A DNA stretch of 64,000 nucleotides from Lunularia cruciata (GCA_948567375.1 OX419759.1:3511303-3575302), one strand, 5' to 3'. Positions 1 to 12,092 are shown, numbered from the stretch's first letter. Numbers and translations are program-made. The notes: a model not told the origin generated them from the sequence alone.

Positions 1-1600
1 ACCGCAGCTTAGGAATACCATAAACGGAAAAGATTCATGGAGCATATATAGACATAAAAGATTGTAGGAACAATCTTATCTTTTGTTGACATGCATTTTC
101 CCGGTTGATTTTCTTCTTTTGGCCCACTACTTTCTTGACATGCATAGTTTGTGTACTGCGTCTTCTTCTTTTGGGTTCTTGTTGTCTTCACGTGATGATC
201 AAACACACACTTACATTTGAGGAGGATAATGATATGATCGACTCGGTACTTTAGCGTATGAAAAAGGCTGCCAAGCCCTTCCACATGATGTCCCACAAGA
301 TACTCAAATTGTAAAGTCTCAGCATCATTCAAATATAAAACTGCCAAGGTTAGGTGAGGAAAACCAGCACTACTGACTAAATTACCACAAAATTATCAGG
401 GTACAATTGATTCATACACTCAGCAAAAGTTGAAGCACTTGATTCAACTTCAAAAATAGCTTGTCTTCGACCTGTATGCCACGTGGTGAGCCAGTTCAAG
501 TCACCAAATGCGTTATAATATTCTCTCCTAAAAGTTGTCTGTCTACACTACCCTCTCTAACTCCGCTCTCTAGAGCCAACATGTCGTCCAATGATAATGG
601 CCCCCTCTGTGGTTGCATCAATCGAGCACAGCAATTTGTTTATCACTGCCTAAACCTTTCAAGCATTGTCACGTAGTATTAGAAATCATGACAAATCATT
701 CAGAGTGCTTTCTTCTAGCCCCATCGATCTGGGTAATATGCTGCATAGGTTCCATGGATGAAACCTCTGTCCGTCCGTCAGCCCTTCTGTCCCACCAGTT
801 ACCGGTTTACCGTGGAAACTAGAAATCTGCCCCTTTCTCTTGTACAGTATGTGTGGAGGAAGTACGAGTGTATCCGCTAGATGTTGGTGAATTTACACCG
901 TCGGAAATAGGTCTTGAAACTTTCCATCGTCGATGCAGACAATGAACGCTATAAGTACCTTGCGGCTGGTCGATTGAGTACCAGTGGTAACAACCGCGGA
1001 CGTCGTGTAATACCGCAAGAAGCTTGACAGCAGTCGCTCATGTAAACGTACTGTGGTGGGAGGAGCTGATAAGCTGATACGAGTCTTGATGCCAGGTCAG
1101 CGTCAAAGGAAGACAATATCTTGGACTGACCCAGGTTCAGGACCTTTGGACCCTGGGATCATTAACATAACCACAAGAGCAGGAGTTAAGTTGTTTTTCT
1201 GTCTCGTCTCGTCTTTGAACCGGAATAATAAGTATGTCCGGCTGTCGCCCTTCTGGGGCGCAAACGGGAGAAGGCGGAAATTCCTACCGTAGCCACGGAA
1301 TAGTATGGAATATTCGCGGCTTGAGAGCGTTGGGAATCCAGGATGTAAGACCGTTATTACAAAGGATGGGAATTGGTCATAATATATTTATCGATATACT
1401 AAAGTCAACGCCTTTTGCCATGCCTGCCTGCCTGGGCCCCCGGACACCGCACCTCCCGCCGTGGAGCCCTCGGCTTCACGTGGCATATCCACATCTCCCC
1501 AGCCTGTCACCCTACTTCTGGCGACATTGTGTTTTCGGGTATACTCGATCTGTTCTCTATTTGCCAATGTGCTTGCCTTCGGGGAGCTACTTTCTAGAAT
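1..1600. other. No recognisable gene
   Basis: Only short, overlapping open frames on both strands occur here, none with a motif or composition I recognise. No tRNA-like or rRNA-like stretch was seen. It could be intergenic or intronic host DNA. Splice signals cannot be judged without transcripts. Confidence 0.4.
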
Positions 1601-1614
1601 TAGAGAAGTGAATA

Positions 1615-1709
1615 GAAAAAGGCGACCGCGTAGGAAAAACGAAGGATGGGAAGACCCCTCAAACCCTACAAGGGAGAGACAAAAAAGGTAACATGGGGCT
1701 AAGCCCCAA
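1615..1709 (-). mobile_element. 95-bp LINE 3'-tail insertion with 14-bp target duplication
   Basis: A 95-bp segment is flanked by perfect direct repeats TAGAGAAGTGAATA at 1601-1614 and 1710-1723, a clear target-site duplication. Read on the minus strand it begins with a small hairpin (GGGGCTTAGCCCC) and ends near GGTCGCCTTTTTC. The same tail ends the LINE copies at 9655 and 24083 and occurs on the plus strand near 23553, 23860 and 39985. Two readings are possible: a LINE copy 5'-truncated to its last 95 bases, or a minimal tail-only non-autonomous element. The long duplication fits target-primed reverse transcription. Confidence 0.8.
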
Positions 1710-1726
1710 TAGAGAAGTGAATAACC

Positions 1727-4700
1727 AATTATACATTACCAAAGCCAGAAAGATAAGAACATTTTTATGTGTGATATTAAATTGAATTGGGTTTTATAAA
1801 ACTTTGTAGATTAAATAAACATACTCAGCTGATCAAGTATTTGAAAGCAAAGAATTACTCTCAAATCGCATAATCAGGAAGAAGATGATTTGATGGTTTG
1901 AAACTCCTTGAAGTTTCATATAAAGCTGAATGAATAAATTATATTTGCAGTATTAGAACTCGCTATTTCCAAAAACATTTGAACTGCCTGTCTGTCAAAA
2001 GAATAGTCCATGAGCCTCCTCTTGTGCCCTTCTTATACAACTAGGAGAGGACGATTCTTCAGTTCGTGAGAAGTAGTACTATAGAAGTACACCGGTATTT
2101 CACAAGAAAATCCGGTCATCATGTCTTGCAAATCAGGAGCATACCAATCGACATCGGTGGTAACGATCCTAACGAAGGAAAGGAAGGTAAGGACTTGTCC
2201 TCTCCCTGTCCTTAGACCAGAAAAAGCCCGGAGCAAGGGCAAGGGCTTAGGATCAGAGTCGCATCTAGTTGTAGATTGAGTGAGCGAGAGCATGAGCTAT
2301 GAGAGGCAAGCAAATCGTCACTCACTGGAACGCTGGCAAGCAACGCAAGCAAACCAACCGTGGGGTGGGGCTGCGCTGCCAGACCGTAGAGAGAGAGTAT
2401 GAGAGAGGACTTACATTCTTACACTACTAAGGGAGTTGATATGTACTCATGTGATGTATATAAGAACGCAGTAGCACCGAGATACACCCGGCTTGCCAGT
2501 TACTGCGTAAGCAGAAGAACAAGAAAAGATGAAGAACGAGTATGAGTGGCTAGTGGATTTGCAACTCGCGGAAGGGAAGAAAGCGTGGACGTCAACTGCA
2601 GCTTATCGGACCTGTGATGAAATGGTAGTCAGAAGCGGAGACTTATACGAGTGAAGCTTGACAGAGGACGTCAGCTGCAAATTAGCGGAGCGGAGGTGTA
2701 GATGGGATGATAGCAGAAAGGGAGTAGAAGATGGGAGAGTATTAGATGAAGTGGGAAAAGCAAGTATTGGACCGTAGTAGAGAGTGTGCCCTCTCCTGCA
2801 GTTTACCGAATTCGATGAAGTCTTCGGACTCCGAAGTCCAAAGATAAATACCGGGAAGCGGGATAGATGAGAATTAGAAACAAAGTGGAGAAAACGAAAA
2901 GGGGAGCTTGGGTTGCAGTGAGTGTGGGGGTTTGGAGTATTTTAGAGGAGGAAGTGCCCAATTAGTCGCCAGAAGTACACACTTTGGGTGAGAAGAGAAA
3001 GAGAGAGAAGAGAGGAGAAAATCCAAGGGAAAGAGGAATTTCGTAGATGATGCAAAGTGGGCGAGTGGGAGACACGACAGCCAGTGGAGGGGAGGGGAGA
3101 GGACCACTTTTTACTGCTCACGGACGTCGTCAAGAGTAGGGAAACGCAGTGTAGATTACTCAGATACTTGATAGTGGTACTTGCTTCGTCAGAGAAGGAG
3201 GGACCGAGCGAGGGCGGGCCTACGAATAGTACACTCAGCTTGCTCATCCTGACTTACTTATAATCGCGTGTATCTCCAGTGATTTCTCACTCCAATCGCC
3301 ACAACAATCACTCGTCGTCCGAGCTCTCTACAGGCGAGTCTGGACTCCACTTGCTGCTAGCAGCTCTGTTCTGTTTTGGTCGACCGACGGCCCTCCAACC
3401 CTCTCGGTTTTCTCGGTTATGTCTGTCTGTCTGTCGACTGTCTGTCTGTCTCTCTCGGCATCTCCTCTCCATTAGCAGCTTCTTCTGCCTGCAAGCCTAG
3501 ACATCTCTACCTTAAGAACGCAATCTCTTTCTGAGCGTCTTCGTATGCTGCACGAGTAGCTCCTGCTGCACCTATTTTTAGAGCAAGTCACTGCTCTCCC
3601 CCCTTTGCTAACAATCTTCCTCCCTCAGCTTCTCTCCTCTTTCTCTCTTTCTTCTGCTCCGGGGCGGACCCCTGTACTGCCTGTAAGTTTGTCATCTCAA
3701 GTGTCCCTGTAGCATTTGCTCCTGCGACCCGCCACCACGTTGTGGCCGGTGTACAATCGACCCAAATATTCACCAGACACAGGTTTTAGTTCCTGCTCAT
3801 CTGATCAGTTGCAGTTATACTGGTCACGTTGGGGTATTGGGTCTCAATTCTCGACAAAGTCAGGTGCCAAATTCAGAGGTCTCTCGAATGCGTTCACCGC
3901 CTTCGAACAAGCCTCTGATTAGGTTCACACTTGTGTGAACAGGTGTCTTCCCTTGCTCGACAGGCATCCACGAGCACACATGGCTACCTTGACTTTACGG
4001 ATGGTTTTGGTAATTACATTGGCGATTATGACAGAATGCGCTCGACCACTTCAGAGTAATCACCTGCGCACCTGGTCAATTTTCGAGTAACCATGCTATA
4101 CTTGCGAACTGAGGACTCACTGTGGAGGAAGATTTGAATTCTATGAATGGATGTTCCCACAATTGCTGGAGCTCAGGACATATGCCAACGCGGAGGTTCT
4201 GACTCTTTGGATGATTGTGATCGGCAGGTGCTCAGATGAGCTCATTGGTACTATCCATGCTTCAGACTCCTCCGAAGCCTCTCCAGCCGCCTCCCTTGTC
4301 TCCCATGCAGCGAGAACAATTGTTCCGGGCCCGCAAGCCACCCTCTCCAACTGAGGTGAGGAATTCAAGCTAGACTAGATCCAATGCATGTTGCACGCAG
4401 TAGGAGCCGTCCATGAAAAGAATCGACATTCTCCTCTCTTACTGGACTTTAGATTATAATTACTCCATTGAAGCAAACGCTCATCGCTTTCAAAATTTAG
4501 TTCATAAATCTCCAAATTCACGCAGCTTTGAAATTCTACTTGGAATCTGAGGGTGACTATGATTGAGAATATCGATGATCTGATTCCGCATGCGAAGATC
4601 AGAGTGCCGGTAGCGCATTACATGGGCATCTAAGGGCTTCAGAAGTTTGCACTTGTACGGGAACGTGAAGTGAGGAACATTTCTAAATCAACGTCGGTTT

Positions 4701-7700
4701 TATCGACTTGGCAATATAAGTCTGAGCACGGATTATCTGTCAATCATGAGCGGCGTGTAAGTTCATACGATTCAACCTAATGCTGTCAACGATTACTAAT
4801 ATAGACTTCCTTACATGCAGGAACAGCATCGGCAATATCGATTTGGAAATCCCACTCTTGTGAGCAACGGTGGCGGGGAGATGAACCAAGTTCGATACGG
4901 TGTCAATGGTCGACCGTGGGGCTTCCAGCAGCTCCACAAAAATCCTGCTGGTCCAAACCCCATCGGGAACGAGTTTCGACCCGGCAACAGCAAGACGATG
5001 GACAAGAAGAATCGCTGCCCACCTCCACACGGTGGCTGAATGGTGACGAAACCTTTTTTCTTTGATGAGAACCAATCAACCGAAAATCTCTTCAATTTCT
5101 TATATAGAATTGTTACCCCAAGTTCTGATCACATTCTAAAATACCACTCGACAATATGTACATTCGAGGCTGCAGTTTCAAGCTAGCTAGGCGGCACTGG
5201 GAGAGTTCACACATCTTACATCGCGCAAATCGTGGGAACACAAGGGGGCCCGGTGAAATTGACGGACATGATCCAAGCTGTCTGATTCTTCGAGCTCATG
5301 TACTTGTAGAGAATCCGATGTAGTGAGCAGGAAGATATGGACATTGTATGTACATAGTGTAGGGTAGTGCTTGATCCAGTCGAGGAAGAGTCGGTCACAA
5401 AAGATGCGTTAGGCACCTTCAAAATTATAGTCATAGTTGTCATACGTTACTAATCACATAAGATGTCATGTTTTACACTGCTGAGCATTCAACCGAGCAC
5501 TGTCAAAAAAATTTCTTCTCGTAAATTTACACGGAAAATGAAATGTCTCGATCCGATTCTTTCGATTGGTGCTTTCTCTAGATATGAATGTAAGCACAAT
5601 ACATGTATAATAATCTCGCACGATGTTGATCAAACTGCTGCCGATGCCTAACCTGATTCTGTGATGCACGTGATTCGGACCCTTAAACAACATAAGACGA
5701 AAAGTTCGCTCCTGTGGAAATCATGAAAAGGAGATCATGGGTTTGCAGTTGCTAAGCACAATGTTAAGTAACGCATGAACGCACGCATTTCATGAATGAA
5801 TGTTTTTAACACATTTTGTGGAGATTCCAACACAACTGCGAGTTGTGTGGCTACGAGGAAGGGAAGTATTAATACATGAAGCATGAAGACATGAAGCGAC
5901 CAGGATACGCGTGGTCTTTTCGGTGGGGTCAGCGGCAGCAGTCTCGTATGAGCATGTTCCCTCAACTTACTCCAGTCGATAATTCATGAATTCACGTAAT
6001 TGTTGGCCATTGGGTGCGAGTCAAGTGACCTTTGCTGGTCTTGACTTGTGGGGTCCGGGTCTGTTGCAAGGGAGCCTCTTGCATCTGCCTCTTGCATCAG
6101 GCAGATGTTGCTGTTACGGTGAAGGTGGTGATGGTCACTGCAGTCTTCTCCTATTGTGGGTCCTAACATTGGAATTTACATACGTTCCGCAGACGGACAC
6201 AGTATATTTTATTTGTACAAGTATATTGTGTGATTCGGGTGGGGTCGGGGGCGGCCGGATCACAAGCTAAGCGGTTGGGACAACTACGTTCTTGTTGTTA
6301 GAAGTGGAGGCGCGCAGCATGTTATTAATTTTTCTTTCCTCACCTTGTGATTTGTTCTGTTCTGTGGGGTCAGCTCGGGGGTACAGTTCCTCCTTGGCAA
6401 GCTGTGCACTAGTTAGCATAGCTATGATAGCTTTAGCTGCTGCAGCCAAGACAAAGAAAAGAGTACTCTACAGTGGTCTCGTACCAACCAGACTCTTGTC
6501 TTCCCATCTCCTTCCTAATTCCCCATTCGCTCTTTTGGCTCCCCAACGGACAGTCGCAAAGATTCCTACAAGTTCAGATCCTTCCCCCCTGACGCCCTGC
6601 CTCCGTTCCACCATGATCTCTTCCTCATCGCTCCGCCCCCCAACCCCAACCTAGCCAGTATATAATACAATGGTAGAGTATTGTATATACTGGCTTCGTT
6701 CCTTCGTTCATTCCTTCCTGGCAAGTGCCAGACTTTCGCTCGTAATTCCCCATTCCCTTTTCCTTCTCGTTCCTTCTTTTCCTCCACATAAGTTCGTGTT
6801 GGTCATCATCTCTCCGGTTTGCCTCGCACGCCTCTAATGTGATTCTCTTCCATCTGAGTACACCTCTGGGCACTCACAGGCGTGTAAAGGCTTCTCCATT
6901 CGAGTAACTCTCACAGTGAACGTATCCATGTTTAAGCAGTATCACTATTTTGGATATTAATATATCGATCGTAGCAGGGGGGTTCTAGCGGCTCAGCTCA
7001 GGAGGCCAGGCTAGTCCATGCCCCCTGACTAACTTTCACCGTGGGGAGTTCCGACAGCCTATCTATCTGATCATGAACTGGCGGTCTTTAGAAAACTGTC
7101 ACCAAATCGGAATAAAAGCTACAACAGACCATTGCACTTTCATGAACTAGTTACCCAGCTATCTATAGTCTTGTTCAAACAATGGATGAACACTTTCAAA
7201 ACATGGAAAGTCCATGTTCCCCACCCAAATGTTCCTAGACCTCATCATCCATGATTCCAGTTTTGCCAGCAAAAAGGAAGATCCTCTATCGTCCCATTCT
7301 TTGAACCAACCCTGACTGCTGTTTGTTGTTGTTTATCTCGTATAAGTAGCCCCCGCCATCTCCTTACCTTGGCTTGAACCAGTCCAGCCAATCCAATCCA
7401 ATATTTACACCCTTATTAGCCTTATCAGTCTTATCAATCTCGCACGGTTCAGGTCAAGTATCACCATCCCTCAGAGACGACCTCCAACCTTAACAATCTC
7501 CCCCCATTAATGGGAGTCCACCTCCCGCCCGCCCGCCCATAAATGTCTTTATCTTCCCGAAGACAGAAAAGAAATCCTCACCAGTTTATACTACGTACAA
7601 AGTAGATACAGTAGGTAACGTACCAAATCGGAAAACCGCAACAGGCAGTCCAAGTCTCTATCTATCGGGGGACTTCTTTTCTTATCTGCATTTCCAGCAG

Positions 7701-9650
7701 ATTCAGAGCAGATGCTGCTGCGTCATGGCGCATAGAACTTCCATCACCTCCTAGTCTTTCACCGAACCCCACTCCCTATCAATTCTCCCAGACCAATTCG
7801 AGTCTCAGTCATTCCCCTTTTGCTCTGGCGAAACTCCCGAGAAACGACGCAAGCAAAGCGATTGCATTGCATTGCATGATTCTCCTATTTCCCCTTTCTC
7901 TTCCTCTCTTCCTTTGTCCACAGTAAGTGCAGCGGGAGCCCGTTCCATCCAAAAGCCTCCAAACTCGCTGCGAAGCCTCGTGAAAGGACGAGGTGACGAC
8001 CCGAGCTAAGAATCCTCGGCTCCGCCATATGTCATCAGTGCAATGGCTGAAGGCTCCCGACTGGAGCATGTGTGAGAATCTTTCCAGCCCACAGCTTTCC
8101 CACGTGGGTTCTCTGCTGACGTGGTAAATCTCCCCGGCCTTTCCGATATCCCCGAGGTTGCCCTACTCAGCTTAAACCAGCTGTCGGTAATCGACCGACC
8201 AAGCAGTCTCTGTCTGGAATTCAGGCGTAGTCAAATACGTCGGCTCCCTAGCAGGCTAGTTAAACCCTGCTGTTTTATTCCGTTGTAGCTCCCACTTTGG
8301 CCGCCTTCCCTTTTATACTCTCCGCCTTCACTTCACTGTTCGTGTTTATATAACTGTCAGCTCTCTCTAATTTAGCGGCGGGAACTTTCTGCCGTCAGAG
8401 AAGTTCGTAACGTAGTTGCGGTCAATGCTGAACTCGACTGTTCCCAACTCTGGGAGATTCCCATCCACCATCTCTCACCTGACACGTGATGCCCAGAACC
8501 TCAGTGTGCGTGGTGAACTGCAGTTGCAAGTACGTTCGTTGTAGAACTCTTTGGATGAGATCAACCTGGTAGCGTGATAGGCCAAATATGACTACAGTAC
8601 GTCATCTGTACGAGGTAACAAGTAGATGATGATACCGTGGTCCACGACAAGAAGCTCTTGTCAAGCCTTGGAAACCGAGCTCCTGGCCCGCTCTAGTTAG
8701 AAACAGACCCATGCAACGGTGGCTTGCCATAGTGTCCAGCCCGTTATAGAATGCGTAGGAAAACGGCGAGAGCTGAGAATAGAAGCGCTGTACTACTTAC
8801 TCATTTAAGACTGGGTTTTCTTCCTTTGTTAGGCAGGGTGTGATATGTCCTTCTACTTTGCCGTTGAGAGTTCTCTTGAGAAATCTGAAAAGTTTCTGAA
8901 GATACGAAGATGCTAAAATTCCTTCATTGTTTTCTGCGTATATCCATGTGGCGTAGTTGACCTCTCATACTTATGATCATTCCAATCATCCATAAACATC
9001 ATGTCTATTTCTCCTTTGAGAAGAAACGATCAACTTTAACGTTAATCTTCTTAACGTTAAGAGAAATGAAATTTCTTTCCTTCTTCTTTTGCTATATTCA
9101 ATGTTGCTAATCTCGCTGGTGCCCAAAATGCGTTTCATAAGCTTGCCAGATGATTATTCTTTTAGTATTATTAAGGTCTCGTATGAACGGGATGCATGGG
9201 AAGCAATAGTTGGAACTTGGTTGGATCATGATTGGGGAAGGGAAACAAAGCTTTAAGTTTGAGGTAGACCGCGCTCCACACGGCCATGGCTAATCCAGGG
9301 TCCTAAGGATTGCAGGGATTTCTATTGGCAGTCTTAGTGGGAATGTTTTAACGGGTATGAATCTACCAGGTAGTTGCACCAAATGTACGTTATTTTCCGA
9401 AATCTGCATCAAAGCTGATGTGATGGAGTTGGTCAATAAAAGTGGGCGCCGTTGGACGAAGTCTTGTCATAGGCACTAACTACATTGAAGGTTATCTTGA
9501 ACAAAGAGCACTTTACAGATGGTAAATAAGCTCTCCTTCCTCCGCATTGTGGACGCCAGTAATATAAGCTCACAGGCGGACTAATTTAAGCCCACACATA
9601 GCGAGAAATCGCTAAATGTGATTTCTCGCTACGTGCAAACTGAAGAGAAA
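1727..9650. other. No recognisable gene; simple-sequence patches
   Basis: About 8 kb without a protein or RNA gene I can support. It is less AT-rich than the centre of the window and has pyrimidine-rich patches (about 3280-3700 and 6450-6800). TATA-like strings occur at about 2457 and 8346, too weak to call promoters. The TTAACGTTAA palindrome occurs twice near 9034-9059. Short open frames lie on both strands without family motifs. This may be host intergenic or untranslated sequence. Confidence 0.35.
3421..3456. repeat. CTGT-type microsatellite
   Basis: Two interrupted runs of CTGT/GTCT units separated by CGAC and running into a CT-rich stretch. It lies inside a longer pyrimidine-rich patch (3281-3700). 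Confidence 0.7.
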
Positions 9651-10031
9651 GCCGAACTCCTAGAACACAAGAAGGATGGGAAGACCCCATTAAGCTGGAC
9701 AAGGGAGAGACAAAAGAGATAGAATGGGGCTAGGCCCCAATAGTATCAATGTGAGAAATCTGCTCTTTCGCACTTTAGATATCGGAGCTATGCAAGTCAT
9801 AAGGTCTACAAACCACGGGAGCATCTGAAGAAGCATCACCTAGAATGATTGCTCTCCTATGGCTTGCACCAACCAATGCTCTCTATAGAGCAATGGACAC
9901 ATGCTGACTGAAATATACTACAAAGAATGAGAGTGAGAGTGGTACACCTTGGCGTCTAATATGATAAGCTCTCACGCACTCCTGGACAAATGTTTAGTAC
10001 GCTATGTCCATCGCTCCATAAAACTCTAAGG

Positions 10032-10478
10032 CTAGAGGAACAAAGAGGTGACCTTGCTGCATACCCCTATATACTTGGAGACCTTGCATGCTGCAAAACC
10101 GCTCGCTGCCCATCCAGGAGGATGAGTAATCAATCCCTCCAAAAATCCATCACGCACAGGGTCTGTAGCCACAACACCCGCCACTATCACTTGATCATCT
10201 TGGACCAAGTATAAGTATGCTCTAACACCTTGGACCAAGTATAAGTCTGCTCTGAGAGATGTTGTCTGTAAAGAATATGAACGCTCTGACCAAGTAAGGT
10301 ATCCACTCTCTCTTGCCATAGCAAACAATAAATCCCTGATGGTATCATGGGTAGCTATTCTCTGTTCTCCATAAGGACACCATGTCATATGGACCTCTGC
10401 TGCATCTAGTGTAGAACCACACTCACAAGTGAATAATGAAGATGCATATGGGTGGACCAAACCTAGGCGGAACCTCAT
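10032..10478 (-). pseudogene. LINE ORF C-terminal domain (copy 1, broken)
   Basis: The 148-residue open frame is homologous to the 24310-25023 frame of copy 2. It shares a Cys/His-rich segment (CECG, then His and Cys about 15 residues on) and a following R-x2-THD-x-IRD-x2-FAMARESGYL block. Such a Cys/His cluster after the polymerase is common in LINE ORF2 proteins and is thought to help bind RNA (family knowledge). Relative to copy 2 this copy has a duplicated short stretch (two tandem versions of the YLVQ segment near residues 78-93) and is cut from its polymerase domain by the inserted LTR element. It cannot be functional. Confidence 0.7.
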
Positions 10479-10848
10479 CGTTGTAGAGAAAGTAGTTGGT
10501 GCAAGTCAAAATGCCCTAATATATGGTCAAACTAGGATCCAAGAGCCTACACACTTGTCAGAGCAAGAGCAAAGACATGCTCTAGTGGCCAAAGGAATGG
10601 ATAAGTCAACTAAGAGAAAATGTGGCATATTCTAACAATATCACTCCATCAAAGAAGACTGCAAACCTCTAGTCCAATCTGACAGTAGTGAAGCAAAGGA
10701 TGGAAGGTCCTCATGTGCCCGTGAAGATAGACCATCTCTCATCTGCCGTAATACACTTGGAGAGAAAAGGATCCTCCTTCACCTTGATCACGTAGGTCTC
10801 CAAAATTGGCCTCTCAACAATCACAAAACAAGAGGAAAGTAGGGATGC

Positions 10849-10852
10849 CGAG
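10849..10852. repeat. Target-site duplication CGAG (left)
   Basis: CGAG lies immediately left of the TG terminus of the LTR element and is repeated at 20732-20735 right of its CA terminus. With one copy removed, the flanking LINE sequence rejoins to match copy 2 (about 25245). Confidence 0.8.
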
Positions 10853-10958
10853 TGTCGTGCGTATATACATCGCTACACAACATACATCGCTGTCAACATC
10901 ATACACTATAGAAGCACAACTCACACATAAGTCATACATAGACTCTAAAGTGCCACAA
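10853..10958 (-). repeat. 106-bp segment outside the 3' LTR, copy A
   Basis: This segment lies between the 3' LTR and the CGAG target duplication and is almost identical (two differences by eye) to 11411-11517 on the inner side of the same LTR. No copy adjoins the 5' LTR. Its outer end, TGTCGTGCG on the plus strand, pairs with the element's other outer end (GCGTGACA) as a TGTC/GACA inverted terminus. It may therefore be genuine U5 sequence of a longer LTR. Confidence 0.75.
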
Positions 10959-11408
10959 TAATCAGATTGCTTAACACTCTCAACTCAACTCAACTCAGAT
11001 CAGTACTTGATCTGTCACTCTATAAATTGCCAACAATTGGGCATTGATTACAGTCAAGCCACACCCACTCAAGCATAGAGAATCCATGTGACGCTCGCCG
11101 GCCTCTGTCCACCATAGCCAGGAACTCGAAGGCTCAACATCAGAGAAGTGAGCTCTCTGGAGCTCACTTTGAAACTATACCCCCCTGGACTCAAGCTAGC
11201 ACTGGAACCCTAACGGTCCCACTGACGGCACACTCGACGGTGTGAACGGTGCAAAGTGACGGTAGGCCCCACTATGAAGTCAGTACCCCGAACACCAAAT
11301 TAGACTGTCGAAAAGTAGTCCCTGAGAAACTGCTAGAATAATTCTAACTACTATCACTAGAACTCCAGTGTCTGAGCAGCTAGATGCGGAACTACAAATG
11401 GCGTGACA
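10959..11408 (-). repeat. 3' LTR of the DNMT element
   Basis: About 450 bp matching 20284-20731 with about 17 substitutions and one 2-base indel. In element orientation it starts TGTCACGCC. It includes a perfect 10-bp inverted repeat with a 4-base loop (11146-11155 and 11160-11169) that is intact in the other LTR too. The inner boundary ends GACA followed by the dinucleotide AC (GT in element sense) and the second copy of the 106-bp segment. Confidence 0.85.
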
Positions 11409-11410
11409 AC

Positions 11411-11517
11411 TGTCGTGCGTATATACATTGCTACACAACATACATCACTGTCAACATCATACACTATAGAAGCACAACTCACACATAAGTCATACATAGA
11501 CTCTAAAGTGCCACAAT
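11411..11517 (-). repeat. 106-bp segment inside the 3' LTR, copy B
   Basis: Near-identical to 10853-10958. In element orientation it directly follows a purine tract (AGGGGGGCG, complement of about 11518-11527), where the 3' LTR would be expected to begin. The arrangement is tract, segment, GT, LTR, segment, which resembles the remains of an LTR-LTR junction. Confidence 0.7.
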
Positions 11518-11528
11518 CGCCCCCCTAG
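11518..11528 (-). other. Polypurine-tract-like site
   Basis: On the minus strand a run of G preceded by TA lies just upstream of the 106-bp segment. Plus-strand priming in LTR elements starts at such a tract immediately 5' of the 3' LTR. Here it adjoins the 106-bp segment rather than the 450-bp LTR, supporting the view that the segment belongs to the LTR. Confidence 0.45.
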
Positions 11529-11684
11529 CTGGCGGTTAGGTCCCTCTAACTCCAGATAGCCATCTACTCTAAATATATGGTATACCCTCTAATGGGCAAA
11601 GATCAAGAGGCCGAGTGCTATGGAGCCCCATCGTTAGTTGCCTGTCTGCAATCTATACCATATAAAGAATGAACTAGCTATAGG

Positions 11685-12089
11685 TCAAGTACATCTAGGA
11701 CATAACCACTGTCCTTGAGGAACCACCGTGAGGGGAGGAGTCATACATGCCATATGCCATCCTCTCAAACAGCTATCACACACTAACATAGTAGCAGCTC
11801 CACCAGAAGAGCTACATAACATACACCTCAAGCCTGCACGTACAAGTGCCAAGCTTGGGTCCATAGTACCATCAATGTTTGGAAGGTGGCATGGCGCACA
11901 ATTGCGCACATGATCCTTCCAAACAACACCATCACGTCCTTCTAACACAAGGACTCTAGATGGCAAAACCTTGTGCACTCTCAAGATAGTGCGGCCTGTA
12001 GAAACATCAAGTGTCGTCGGTGCTGTCTGCTGTAGATATACATAGTCGCATGGATGAAATCAACGGATCAAGGGTCTATAACCTCCTCC
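11685..12089 (-). pseudogene. Pol C-terminus with PHD finger
   Basis: After the integrase core, the frame continues through a short beta-rich stretch and ends at TGA (11685-11687) in a textbook PHD finger. Within the 99-residue piece starting at 11984 the zinc ligands are Cys54, Cys57, Cys69, Cys72, His77, Cys80, Cys95 and Cys98, the Cys4-His-Cys3 pattern, with the typical MLVCDSC, PP and QWLCPRC landmarks. PHD fingers read histone H3 tails (family knowledge). In chromoviruses the corresponding position holds a chromodomain that steers integration, so a targeting role is a reasonable inference. Stops at 12060-12062 and 12090-12092 (TGA, probably from CGA) separate this part from the integrase in this copy, but all eight ligands survive. 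Confidence 0.85.
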
Positions 12090-12092
12090 TCA

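Larger units (their letters stand above)
9655..10852 (-). mobile_element. LINE copy 1, 3' half (interrupted)
   Basis: Read on the minus strand, this is the 3' half of a non-LTR retrotransposon: the C-terminal coding part, then the family tail at 9655-9745. It matches 24083-25245 (copy 2) base for base over long stretches. At 10849-10852 (CGAG) the match breaks off where a DNMT-bearing LTR element begins. It resumes at 20732 after that element. Joined across the element, the LINE is colinear with copy 2. Confidence 0.85.

Noticed and set aside
2455-2466. TATA-like GTATATAAG as a host promoter
   Set aside because: No downstream gene can be supported, and such strings are frequent in DNA of this composition.
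4740-5095. Overlapping frames on both strands near 4740-5095
   Set aside because: Three overlapping readings with no recognised domain; nothing favours one of them as a gene.
9034-9059. Paired TTAACGTTAA palindromes as a regulatory operator
   Set aside because: Two AT-rich palindromes close together without any gene nearby; chance is likely.
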